Origin: Adiantum capillus-veneris
Taxonomy: Eukaryota; Streptophyta; Polypodiopsida; Polypodiales; Pteridaceae
Direction: 5' to 3'
Assembly (NCBI GenBank): GCA_014529385.2
Contig: CM043960.1
Coordinates: forward strand, 119,050,543-119,114,542
Length of the DNA: 64,000 nucleotides
Part shown: piece by piece, positions 50,560-61,568 of the stretch
Numbering within the stretch: position 1 is the first letter of the stretch
Layout: each line of letters begins with the position of its first letter
The notes under the pieces: generated by a model
What the model saw: the letters and a program-made list of their open reading frames with translations, nothing else
What the model was told of the DNA's origin: nothing
Database searches by the model: none
Position numbers and translations under genes: made by a program

Positions 50560-52080
50560 TTAATCTAATTAATTAAGAAGATTAAATTTATTCACACTCT
50601 AAATTACTCTCTTAATCCTTAATATTTTGCTGATTGCTTTGATTAAGATTAGGGATATTAATCTAATCAATAATTAAGCCATACTAGGACTGAAATTAAT
50701 CGTTTTGGTTATAAATTAAGGGTAATTATACTAATAAACTTAGATTAGTATAAGATAACTATTAGAGGTGGATTAAACTATCAAGATGCTAGAAAAATTA
50801 TCTCTTAATTTTTTGACTATTTTTTGTAATTAATTAAGTAAAAATTAGCTATTTTTAATCAAAAATTAATGGGAAACCCATTTAATTAGCTAAAAATTTC
50901 TTAAGTTAATTACCACAATTAGAAAATACTGTTAAAAACATGAGATAAATTACGTGTTAATAGATAGTTAATCTAAGTGTTTAATTAATCTAAAATTTAC
51001 TTATTTTTAGCCATAAAGTAAAGGGGGAAATTAGTTAAATTACTTCGATAAATATATAGTATTTTTCTCAAATAGAAATCAAGGTCAGGAAGCTAGAATA
51101 TTTAGGCATGCACAAAATATTAGTTTATGTAATTAATTAGGCCAAAAAAAAATTTAAGCATAAATTAAGAAGGGAAGTTAGTTAAATCAGTTAAATAATT
51201 ATATAGTAATTATTAGAGGTAGAAATCACTGCTAGGAACTCAAGATAAATAGTTAATGTACAAATAATTAGTTAAGGTAATTTTGAAGGTAACATTATTT
51301 GATTTTGATTGTAAATTTGAAAGACAAAATTAGTAAATTAATTTATATAACTAGATAGTAACTACCACAAATAGAAATCCACATTAGCAAGTTGGGATAA
51401 TTATCTTAAGGACAAATAATTAGTGTAGCTAATTACCCTAACTAATATGCCTGATTTTGTCTATAAATTAAGAAGGGAAACTAGCAAATTAATTCATATA
51501 GCTACATAGTAATTACCAAAGATAGAAAACAACATTAGAAAGTTGGGATAATTATCCTAAGTATAGATAATCAATTTAGCTAATTACCTTAGCTAATTTT
51601 GTTGGATTTTGCCTCACAATTGAAGGGAAAAATTAGTACATCATGCTAGATGATTACATGTTATTTATTAGAGTTAGACTATATGATAAATAAGCCATGA
51701 TAATCATCTCAAGGCTTGAAAATTAGTATAGATATTTATCTAGGTCAAACTATACTAATTCTAGCTAAAAATTAAAGGATGAAATTAATAAATCATGTTA
51801 GATGATTACTGCTATTTATCAAAGTTAGGTTATATGAAAAAGAAGCCCTGATAATTATATCAAGATTAGAAAATTAGTATAGATATTTATTTAAGTCAAA
51901 CTATACTAATTTTAGCTAGAAATTAAAGATGGAGATTAGATAATCAAGGTGAAAAATTATAAGATAATTATTAGAGGTTACAAATATCATTATCTACTTG
52001 TGATAATTATACCATAGTTAATTAGTCACTTTAGAAAATTATAATTGACAAAAAGTCTTATTTTTACCAAAAGATTAATT
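50560..52080. repeat. Diverged tandem array, period about 150 bp
   Basis: An anchor of the form ATAAATTAAGAAGGGAAATTAG recurs, with substitutions, at 50711, 50861, 51011, 51159, 51311, 51461, 51612, 51762 and 51912. Each unit also has a TAGATAGTAATTA..AGAAA block and a GGATAATTAT block at fixed offsets. About nine to ten units; neighbouring units are more alike than distant ones. Confidence 0.85.
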
Positions 52081-52476
52081 AAAATAAATACACTTTGCGG
52101 TCAAAATTTTTGATGAAAATTATTGTAAGTGTAAACCAATGATATAAAGTTGAGGAAATGAAATTTTGAAGAGAAAATAAATAGAATAAATATTAAGCTC
52201 AAAATAAGCAGATTCTAAGCTTAGAATTTTGGTGGAAAATTTAGAAAAAAGATATAGAAAATTATAAGAGAATTATGAGAGGCTTAGAAAATACTTAGGA
52301 AATCTATTCAAGTTATCATACCTATATAGGAAAATGAGAAATTACTAGGTCTAGAATTTACCAATTAAAACTACAAATTTAACTTAGATTTGGTTAAAAT
52401 TGAATAAAAAGGTTAATTCTAGGTTTTGGATAATTTACCTAATGATTAGACGTCCTTTTTATAAGGATAAGAAGTT

Positions 52477-52660
52477 ATGGCACCTAAAAGGACTCGAGCC
52501 AATCATACATCTGGTGATGAGGACAGATCTCTAAAAAGAACTAGAGCATCGCACGACAATGAAGCTGGGCCTAGTAGTAGGCCTACGGAGGAGAGTCTTT
52601 AGGCACCAGCACAACAACAGATGGCCGATCAGTCCCAGGTGGGTTTTCCATAATTCAATT
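52477..52660 (+). pseudogene. Possible gag N-terminus (MAPKRTRA)
   Basis: The frame opens MAPKRTRANHTSGDEDRSLK, has TAG after 41 codons (52600) and continues with APAQQQMADQSQ up to CAG|GTGGGT, a possible splice donor. The basic, Gln-rich start resembles gag starts of plant Ty3 elements, but no zinc knuckle or pol follows. Confidence 0.35.
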
Positions 52661-54151
52661 AAGTCTTGAAATAGATTAAGTTATTTTATAAGTTAACATT
52701 GCATATGCAAGGAGTGAGTAAGAATCAGTAAGGAGTAATTGGCCGAAAACGGAAGGTAACTTCCAACGTGCATTTGCTTGTAAATTAGAAATGAATTGTT
52801 TGGGTTAAAACTAGTTAAATTAGGAAAGATATGATTGATCATCCTTAAGATAGCTTGTCTCAAGACACCTCCGACTCCTTGGTATAAATTGATGATAATG
52901 ATGGCTTTCTAGCCACTGATAAGTCAGTTACCCCCATGAATGATGAGTTTCTACTCCGTGTCATGTCTTGATGTTTCTACATAAGTTAGGATACCGTTTT
53001 TATCCTAGGAGAGCTGCTCGGTTGTATGGGCAAGTGGTTTGGTATATGGGCACCCCGAACCTTGGGTTGGGGTTTATCAACCCTGGATTGTGAACAAGGA
53101 ATGGGTGTCGTTGTTCACCCTTAGGTGGTCTTCAAAGAAGAAGAGTAATGGTCATGGTTATTATGGTCAATGTTTTGGATTGATAGTACCTTGTCTAAAG
53201 TCTAGAGATGTCTGTTTGCTAAAAGAATGTTTTCAATACTACTTTCAAGGGTTGTCTTAATGAAAATATGTTATGAAAGATAAAACAAATCATTATTTTA
53301 ATTGTGATAAGAATGTGGTAGTAATTAAATAACGAAGTATCATGTGTGAGTGTGGGGTGGTAAGTAGGGATTGACTAAGGTTGTCAAGCATGGACGCATG
53401 AATCTGATTAGTCAGGTAACTATCCATTCCCATGCACTAAAAGCATTTAGTAAACTTCTCCAACCAGCACAGGAGTCCACCAGCGGCTGTGCCCTCACAT
53501 CTGTTAGGGGGAAAAAAGTGTTGGTTGAGGATACCTTAACCCAGCTTGTGGAATTTATAGGACAGAAATAGTTTTGGACTTTTAATAGGTTGTCACTTTT
53601 CCGATGCAAAACAGGACTTGGTCTTCTTCTAGGGCTATAGACCCAAGCCATTGTCAATGGTAAAGGTCTATTCCTTGGATTTTTATTATTTAGAGACTCT
53701 AATTTTTATTAGGCCTAAAGACCTGTCAAGGATCCCATCCCACTTGGCTGTCGGTGGGGTTGGGGACCTCACATCACCCAACGGAATTGGTCCTAGACCA
53801 TCCACAAGTAAACTTATAGGAAAATCCGCAAAGATAAACCGAGCCACCTCACGACAAGATACACTATCTCTAGTATATAAATTGGTATTTTGTGTCACAA
53901 AAAAATTGTTGATGCTACAAGAAAAACAAGCATGAATCATGTTTAAAATCATAGAGCAATGCAAGAAGAAAATGCAAAGAGGTAAGCATTATGGAAATCC
54001 ACTTGTCAAGGGAAAACTTATCAGTTTGTGATATATCCACAAGAAAAACATCTACAACGGTTTGGTAATGGAACCCTAGAAGCATTATCCAAATTAGATT
54101 TAAATTAGGATCTACGAAAGACAAATTTGCTAACAATTTTATTAAACTTAC

Positions 54152-54522
54152 CAGCAGATCATGTGATCGGCCTTCTCTCTCAAGCCTCTCGCCCAAGTGA
54201 GGACTCTGCAACAAACGAATTAGTGTGTGCTAATGAGGATGTAGTGGGCACATTAGAAGAGGGTGTCATATGGGGTATACTAGTTTCCAAAGAGGACATG
54301 CCGCGCTCAATAGAGGCACAATGGGATACATCGAAGAGGGAGTAGGTAGTATTGATGTACTTGGCAACTCCATGGTCTCTTTACCCTTCTTGAGTGCATT
54401 GCTTGCTAGTGGAGTACCTTGAAAGCCACTCTGAACGGTGTTTTGAGTAGCTTCATGTGAAACGGGAGGGAGAGACTCTACTTGTGTCTCCTCTAAGTAC
54501 TCATCACTCTCTTTTTGAAACC
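54152..54522 (-). pseudogene. Linker exon d, Ser/Thr/Pro-rich
   Basis: It follows the acceptor GAATGAAG and joins the upstream exon in matching phase (A|GG). It reads FQKESDEYLEETQVESLPPV, then a Ser/Thr/Pro-rich part (TSILPTPSS, later in a shifted frame TPSSNVPTTSS) and ends at CTG|GTAAGT at 54152. One frameshift near 54300 and a TGA near 54180 suggest decay or further splicing. It probably belongs to the same transcript as the methyltransferase-like exons, because strand and splice signals agree and the next downstream acceptors on that strand are at 49.8-49.5 kb. Confidence 0.45.
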
Positions 54523-54621
54523 CTTCATTCAACAAGCATACAACACAATATCACATAGATTAGCACTAAAGTAAGACATACAATCTCAAAAGAAAAGAGC
54601 AACAAGTGTATAGGTACTTAC

Positions 54622-54877
54622 TCGCCCGTAATTCAAACTCTTGCTTTGGAATAACTCCTAGTGGATAATCCAACCACCAACTTGGACAAACATTGGCTTC
54701 CCATGTTTCCAAATTCCTTTCAATCAGAAAGAGAGAGAAAATTGTATTCTTATCACGCACATTAATCCACTCTCTAGTGAATAATGGGACTTCATTCAAT
54801 TCACGCGTCTCGACGCATTGTATAACCCATATACAAAATTTTAGGGCATCATCCACTTTGAAAAGCACATACACACA
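54622..54877 (-). pseudogene. Exon c, unrecognised
   Basis: It reads YVLFKVDDALKFCIWVIQCV, then REWINVRDKNTIFSLFLIER and NVCPSWWLDYPLGVIPKQEF, ending at GCGA|GTAAGT (54622). A possible acceptor, TTGTTATAG, lies near 54885. No known domain is recognised; the Trp- and hydrophobic-rich pattern looks coding. Its donor phase fits exon d. Confidence 0.45.
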
Positions 54878-55179
54878 ATACTATAACAAATGACATGTAA
54901 GTCAAAAAAAAACGCCAGAGTCTCCTTTATATGGAGTACACTTTTCCAAAATAAACCATAAACCCTACGTTGGGCTCCCACAAGGGATTTAAGTGTTTTC
55001 ACATTGGCATTATACACGCCCATATTGTTAAAAAAAACCATCCACCCCATATTGGGCTTCCACACGGAATTTAAGGATTTTTTGTAAACAGAAAATGATA
55101 TGTTACCAATCTCAATATGACCCACTGTCACCTAACTATGGAAAACAAATGAAATGCTCTTATTTTGCAAAGAGTGCAA

Positions 55180-55271
55180 GTGGAAGATGCAAACTTGTAA
55201 ATCACTCTCTTGGCCAAGAACACAAGCTCCAGCATCTTCTCACTAGAGTCGGAAGATTTCACTGCATCCAT
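55180..55271 (-). pseudogene. Exon a, unrecognised
   Basis: MDAVKSSDSSEKMLELVFLA and then KRVIYKFASSTCTLCK read from a possible start ATG at 55271, or from the acceptor TGCAG at 55262. The copy C retrotransposon begins about 100 bp upstream, so the true 5' part of the gene, if any, is displaced beyond the window. Confidence 0.35.
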
Positions 55272-55366
55272 TAGAAAAATAAAAGCATGCACACATAGTA
55301 ACAATAAAAAAACATACTCATCTTGATCTTGTGTAAATTAAAACATTTCTATATTCTATTAAAAAC

Positions 55367-56956
55367 TGTAACATTTAATGGCCTAATAACTTATGTGTAG
55401 CGGAAATTAGCATGAACATAGTGGGCATTTCATTAGAATAGATTCCTAGTGAGAATTACAAGAGTGCTTGGGTGGAGAGAGCAACAAAAAGCATAACACC
55501 TAGTTAGATAGCATCAACAATACTTTCAAAAGAGAGAGAAATTAAGCTATTGACAACAGTTGAGGACTGGATTTGCATGGAGCCGGTCCCCCCTCCAAAA
55601 GGCTTTGTATTATGGTTTCTCCCATCAAGAGAGACATTGTACAATACAATTCTTTGTGTTCCTTCAAGACTAGCTAGTGCAATGAAGATGGAAGCTTCAT
55701 GCACTAAGCAAAACACTTAATCAAACACAACTTGAATTATCCCCGTTCTTAGACCCAAGACCTCACACACCTTCGAAGATGGTGAGAGCTAGCAGGGTAT
55801 GAGAGTAGATTGAGAGAAAGAAGGAGTATCTTACGAGAAAGATGTACATCTCCTCACATAATCACTCATATTAGCATAGCTTAGCTTAGTAATTAGCTTG
55901 GTAGAGAAGATGAGCATGCATTGAATCTTGGCTCTTGGTTGGATTTGCATCCACATGCCAAGAGAGTGTTGATGTAGGCTTCTATCTCACAAGCTTGGAG
56001 TAGGTGATGAGCTCTCCATTAAATCTTGGGAGGAGATAGAGTATTCTTTCTTCACACATGGTCAAGTGTGAGTGTGTGTGTGTCAATACCAAGCAAAAAT
56101 CAGTCCCCCCCTCTCTCTTGGGCGAGCCCTTCCTGCTAAATTGGTCTGGCTTTTGCCTCATTGGACCTCCCCAAGTCAAGCCAATGGGTGTTAAGCAGCA
56201 TAAGTGATAGCCTTCTGACATGTGTCCCCCTTTCCCCTTTTGTGAGAGATTTAGGTAATTAAATAATTAAACTAAACTCTCATTGGAACCCTTTTCCTCC
56301 TAGCCAATAGGAATCAGGCAAGCCATTGGGCTCCTGAATTCTCATTGGACCCCTTGGGAGACTGCCCAATAGTCTTCTAGGAGACTTAATTCTCATTGGT
56401 TTCTTTTATTAAATGTTTTTAAACTAATTAAACTAGATTTACTCTAGCTTAATTCTCATTGGTCCACTTCAAGGGTCTTCCAATAGGAATTGGGCACCCC
56501 TTGTGGGCATCTGGCCTAGGGAGCTGACATGTGTCCCTAATTCCCTTTGTGTAAAGGGAGCCTGTGTGTGTGTGTGTGGCTTTCTCTCTCATCCCCTACT
56601 AAATGGGCTCGCCCCCTCCTTTGTAGGCTTTGAAGAAGACTTTTGTACACACACTAAGCATCCAATTTTCCCTAGGGTTGACCTTTTGGACACAACCTTT
56701 GAATTTTGGAACCTTAGCATTTTGGAAGTCTTAATGGGCTGAACCTTAGGGTCTTTTTAGCCCATTGTTGCACATGGCTCTTTTGCAGATGGCCCCCCCT
56801 TTGGATCCCTATTTTCCCTCCTTTCGATCCCTACTGTGGCCGGTCTGCTAGCTTAACCAATATTCTAGCTTTTTCTCCCCTGGCCTTCCCCACATTAAAT
56901 GATCATTTTAATATGAGAAAATCATTTAGGAGAATTAGATATTGATTATTATGACA
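55367..56956 (-). repeat. 3' LTR of copy C (1,590 bp)
   Basis: Minus-strand ends TGTCATAATAATC and ATGTTACA. It is highly similar to the LTR of copy A over the full length, with small indels in the GT tract and near 55553. Confidence 0.94.
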
Positions 56957-57363
56957 TTAACTCTCTCTTGAAATCATAGTCGTCCTCGACTATGGTGTAG
57001 AGAAGATAAACCATGTTCATGAGTCCTTTTCTTAGCGGGTAGAGGATCCCTATGTTACCCTACGACATCATTCCATAATGGATGACTTGTCCATTTGGCG
57101 CTTGAGAGCCTGAGGCTGCCGCAAGCATGTCTGCACATCAGTCCTATACGTCTTCCATAGTAGAGTGACAAGCTCTACTTGGTGTTTGGGAGACGTCGTC
57201 TCCACAAACTTGATCTAAGCATGCATACTACTTCATTTTTGTGCACAAATAAAGAAAAAGAGAGTCTTATAAGACAAAAATTTTGTTCATTTTTAACATT
57301 TTGTACATTTGCTTACTCTTGGGAAGCATTGTAAGCATTGACAAGGTTTAGGTTATCCTTTAA
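56957..57363 (-). other. 3' UTR and polypurine tract of copy C
   Basis: Collinear with 17255-17663 of copy B. On the minus strand the tract TTTCAAGAGAGAGTTAA immediately precedes the LTR. Confidence 0.75.
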
Positions 57364-60225
57364 TTATATGCCTTGCATCCATCTAGCATCTTCAAAAGGA
57401 TAATTCTTAAATTTAATAAGATATCGTCGGATAGTCTTACCGCCTCTTAATACCTTGTCTTCATGTCGGAGAATGGACTCGGGCTGCAGCACCTCCTCTT
57501 GGTCCTCAATCTCCGGTGGGTCTTCAATAGTTGGTTCTTGAGGTGGCTCTCCTTTGTAAGGCTTTAATAGGCTCACATGAAAAGCATTGTGTATGAGCCA
57601 ATGATTGGGCAACTTAAGTTGATAGGCCATGTCATTGATTGGCCTAAGAATTTGGAAGGGACCATAGTACCTTTTTGCTAGTTTAGCATAGTACTTTTGG
57701 TGGCCCGTAGGATTCTTGCCCGTCGTGTGCCTTAATCGAGCCTTGGGAAACTTTAACAAGACCCAATCGTTTTCTTTAAAGGCTTGGGCTCTTCTGTGCT
57801 TGTCAGTAGCAGCCTTTTGCCTTTGCTGTGATATAGAGATAGCATCTTTAATCTTTTGAAAAGATTCTTGTAGGTCTCGGCTATACTCATCTGCAGCGAA
57901 GATCTTCCCATGTACCTTAAGTAGCAAGGGAATTTTTGATCTTCCCTCAATTACCTCGAAAGGTGCTTTTCCCGTGGAAGTATGTACAGTGTTATTGTAA
58001 GCATAATCCACTAAGGGTAAGTACTTCTCCCATTGGGATCTTTGATCTACTTCCGTTACATAGGCTTTTAGTAGATCGAGAATGGTTAGGTTATCTATTT
58101 CACTTTGGCCATCCGTTTGTGGATGATAGGCCGAAGAGAAATTTAGCCTTGTCCCTAAATTCTCAAAGAGACCCTTCCAGAAATTACTGGTCATTCTAGG
58201 ATCTCTATCCGACACTATGGACATTGGCAAGCCATGGTATTTAAAAATTTGTGAAATGAAGAGGGTTGCCATTTGATGGGCTTTGATAGTCTTTTTGACA
58301 GGTATAAAATGAGCTTGTTTACTGAACCTGTCTACTATCGTCCATATTCCCGTATTCCCATGGATAGACTTAGGCAATCCAAAGATAAAATCCATGGATA
58401 TGCTCTCCCATGGTGAATTAGGGATTGGCAAGGGTTGAAGCAATCCAAGTTGCTTCCCTCTATCAAATTTTGTCTTTTGACATACCACACATTTGGAAAC
58501 ATACTCTTGTATGTTCACTTTCATGGTAGGCCAATAGAAATATGTTTCAATTCCCTTTAAGGTAGACTGAATCCCTCTATGCCCCGCATACGGGGGAGCA
58601 TGAGATTCATACATTACTTTCTCACGCAGGGAGTTAGTAACGCATAGTCTATTGCCATAGAGAAGATAACCATCTTGTAAAGTAAATGGTTCTTCTTTCT
58701 TCCCTAATGTAAGGGCTGAAATCACATCTCTAAAATCGGGATCAATAGTATACTCATCTATCATTGAAGATAGATCATTGTGAGTTGCTATGGAAACCGC
58801 ATTCACTCTCGGCCGTCTTGAGAGTGCATCGGCTACTTGATTATACTTGCCAGCAATGTAAGCAATATGAAAATGAAATTGCGAAAGGAAATTTGCCCAC
58901 CTCATTTGTTTGTCGGAGAGCTTGGTCTGCGTCATGAAGTACTTAAGACTTTGGTGATCCGTTCGCAGAATGAAAGGAGTCCCCAATAAATAGTGCTTCC
59001 ATGAGTCTAAGGCATGTAGAACTGCAAGGAGTTCCTTTTCGTATATGCCTAGAGCTTGCTCAAAAGGGTTGAGACTTCGGCTCTCATAGCCTATGGCGTG
59101 CCCTTCTTGGATAAAACAGCTCCAAGGCAATCACCACAAGCATCACATTGGACCTCAAATGGTTTTGAGAGATCCGGTAGTGTAAGCACAGGTTGAGAGA
59201 TAAGCTTTTCTTAAAGCTTTTCCAAAGCATTGTTCTCCTTAGCAAACCATGTATACCTAACGCTTTTCTTTGTTAGGTCATGTAATGGTCCGCAATTTGT
59301 GAGAACTTTTCTATGAAGCGTCTATAGTATGCGCACATACCTATAAAGCTTCTTATTTCATGAAGATTCCTTGGTTTAGGCCATCCTTTTATTACCTCTA
59401 ACTTGGATGGATCCATTTGGATGCCATCTTGAGAGATAATGTCACCTAAATACTGAATCTCTTGCAAGAAAAATTCACTTTTCTTTCGATTAACATAAAG
59501 TTTATTCTCTCTTAAAACTTGAAATATTACCTGGAGGTGTTGCTTGTGTTCCTCCAATGAATTAGAGTAGATGATAATATCATCAAAGAACACTCTAGTG
59601 AAGGTTCGATGAGGCCTGAACAGCTTCTCCATCAAGCGGTTGAATGTGGCTGGTGCATTGGTCAAGCCAAAAGGCATGACAATGTATTCGTAAAGACCAA
59701 ATGTAGTGCGAAACGCGGTCTTTACAATGTCTTGATCAACTATCCTTATTTGATGATAGCCACTCTTTAGGTCAACCCTACTGAAGTAGGTCGATCCTTG
59801 TAGCTTATCAAATAGGTCTTCTACCCGTGGAACGGGAAACCTATTCTTGATAGTGATCCTATTTAGTGCTCTATAGTCGACACACATACGATATGTGCCG
59901 TCTTTCTTTTGCACTAATAGCACAGGTGAGCAAAATGGAGATGAGCTAGGCCTAACCATGCCCTTCTCAACTAACTCATGCACTTGCCGCATAATCTCCT
60001 CTTGTTGAGCTTGAGAAACTCTATAAGGAGGTTTATTAGGCGGTGAACTTCCTGGAAGAAGTTCAATTGCATGGTCATCATCACCTCGTTTAGGAGGTAG
60101 CTCACAAGGGATGTCGTCAATAAAAACATCTTGAAACCCCTTGAGAAAATTGGATAACTCTAATTCCTTTTGGTTGCTTTTATTTTCGTTTGTTAAAGCA
60201 TTAGGTTCATTTTGAGAATCTTTAA
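57364..60225 (-). pseudogene. pol: pol: RT, RNase H, integrase, chromodomain
   Basis: In order: a linker, RT (60265-59273) with CVDYRALNRITIKNRFPVPR, FSRVDLKSGYHQI, MPFGLTNAPATF and the catalytic FFDDIIIYS; RNase H; the integrase zinc finger and core (GNTGIWTIVDRFSKQAHFIP, AYHPQTDGQSEI); the GPFQILRPI region; and a C-terminal chromodomain-like end, ILRHEDKVLRGG then RRYLIKFKNYPFEDARWM. That end identifies the chromovirus branch of Ty3, where the domain steers insertion toward marked chromatin. The frame is intact through RT, but between about 59285 and 59095 three small indels shift it three times (loss of one C near 59290, and changes near 59210 and 59115). Integrase onward is open again for 588 codons (59130-57364). 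Confidence 0.93.
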
Positions 60226-61568
60226 CACTAGGTTGGTAATGGGACACTTTTATGTCCTGGGACACTTTTATGTCCTGTTAAGTGACCATTTTCCTTGAAT
60301 TATGTCAAGAGTTTAAAAATGGATTTTGAGGTGCTATCTGTCTAGAAAGTTGTCTCATGAGCTGAAAAAAACTCGACATTTTTTTGGAATATCAATTCCA
60401 TCTTTAACCTTGTCCTTGCACAACATTTCACAACCTAAACTGTGTGAAAAAACGAGTCCTGTTTTTGGCTTTTTTCAACTTTTTGCAACTATATTACCAC
60501 TCTAGAATTCATGTTTGTGAGGTCTATAATTCTAGAGAACTATCTTTAGTAGTCCTCAACTTGTCCTGATGCTTATAGGGAGAAATAAATGTTAAAGTTG
60601 TAAGTTATGACCAAATTACAAAAATTATCAAATCCTGTTTTTTAGCCAATTTTAGCTCTTCTATGATTTTTTTGGTGGCTTTCATGATATTCAAATGCAG
60701 TTTTGATTTTCTATGTCGCATATTGTAACATAAAGCTAACATTCCTTGAGTTTTGGGGCACCTAATACCCTATTTTGCATAGTAGACAATGATGGTTGAT
60801 TTTTTCAATTATAGAAGAAAACGAAACATTATAGTATATCAAGTATAGCTTTTTCAATATTGTTAGTTTCTTGTGACAAATACATGCATTTTGTAGGTAG
60901 TAACCATATCTAGTCATAAGGATCAAATTTGTCTAGATATTGAATAGTTTCTATGGGATTCTACAACTCATAATGTTGAACACTAATTTTTTCATGTTTG
61001 TTGTATTTAGCACTTCATCTTTGTCCCCAAGATTCCCCTTGGTAAGAGATGTATTATTCTTTTGACATTCTCCATGGCTCATTATGAACCTAAAGGACAA
61101 TAGGGAACTAAGAAAACATGCATAGATTATTTGTATTGAGCATGGCTATAGAACCTTTGATGATAGGTTTGCAGAATGGTAAAATTTCAACTTTTTTGTA
61201 CCTATTTCTTTTGGCAAAACAAAAAATAGTGAGTGAGAAGCAATCATATGTTCTGATCACCAACCCATTGAAGTTAACTACGGAATTTATCTCAAGTCCT
61301 ACAAAAATCCCTAATCTTATTTTTATGCAACAAAATGTAAGAAATGACTGTTTTGATGAAAATGTACTGGTCCATCAACTTTGGAGGCTTGGTGTGAGCA
61401 AAAGATGAGAAATTTTACAAGTTTCTTATTTTTTACATGTGTAGAAGGCCTTGAACTATAACCTCATGAAAGGATTTTACAAAATGAGTGGATCTACTAT
61501 GGTTTTGGAGGTTTTTTTCAAAACCCTGAAAGGACACTTTTATGTCCTGATAGGTTACCAACCTAGTG
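60226..61568. mobile_element. 1,343-bp TIR element with TTAA duplication
   Basis: Perfect 14-bp terminal inverted repeats CACTAGGTTGGTAA lie at both ends and TTAA flanks each side (60222-60225 and 61569-61572). The left end has two copies, the right end one, of the near-palindrome GGACACTTTTATGTCC just inside the terminus. The interior is AT-rich with no transposase, so it is non-autonomous. Element plus one TTAA is 1,347 bp, a multiple of three, and the gag and pol frames on the two sides agree, so this insertion alone split one continuous gag-pol frame. TTAA duplication suggests the piggyBac mode, while the CACTA start suggests the CACTA group, whose duplications are 3 bp. The class is therefore open. 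Confidence 0.88.

Larger units (their letters stand above)
49907..53960 (+). mobile_element. Probable LTR element in the long intron
   Basis: The stretch is AT-rich and unlike its flanks. It has a good TATA box with CTATAAATAGGCCCC at 50372-50386, a 150-bp tandem array, and a gag-like start at 52477. The left end may be TGTAAGGTTTCC at 49907, preceded by CTTACC; the word CTTACC recurs at 54147-54152, but a TG...CA pair of LTRs was not found, so boundaries and class are uncertain. Sequence from 52650 to 53960 has no recognised domain. Confidence 0.4.
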
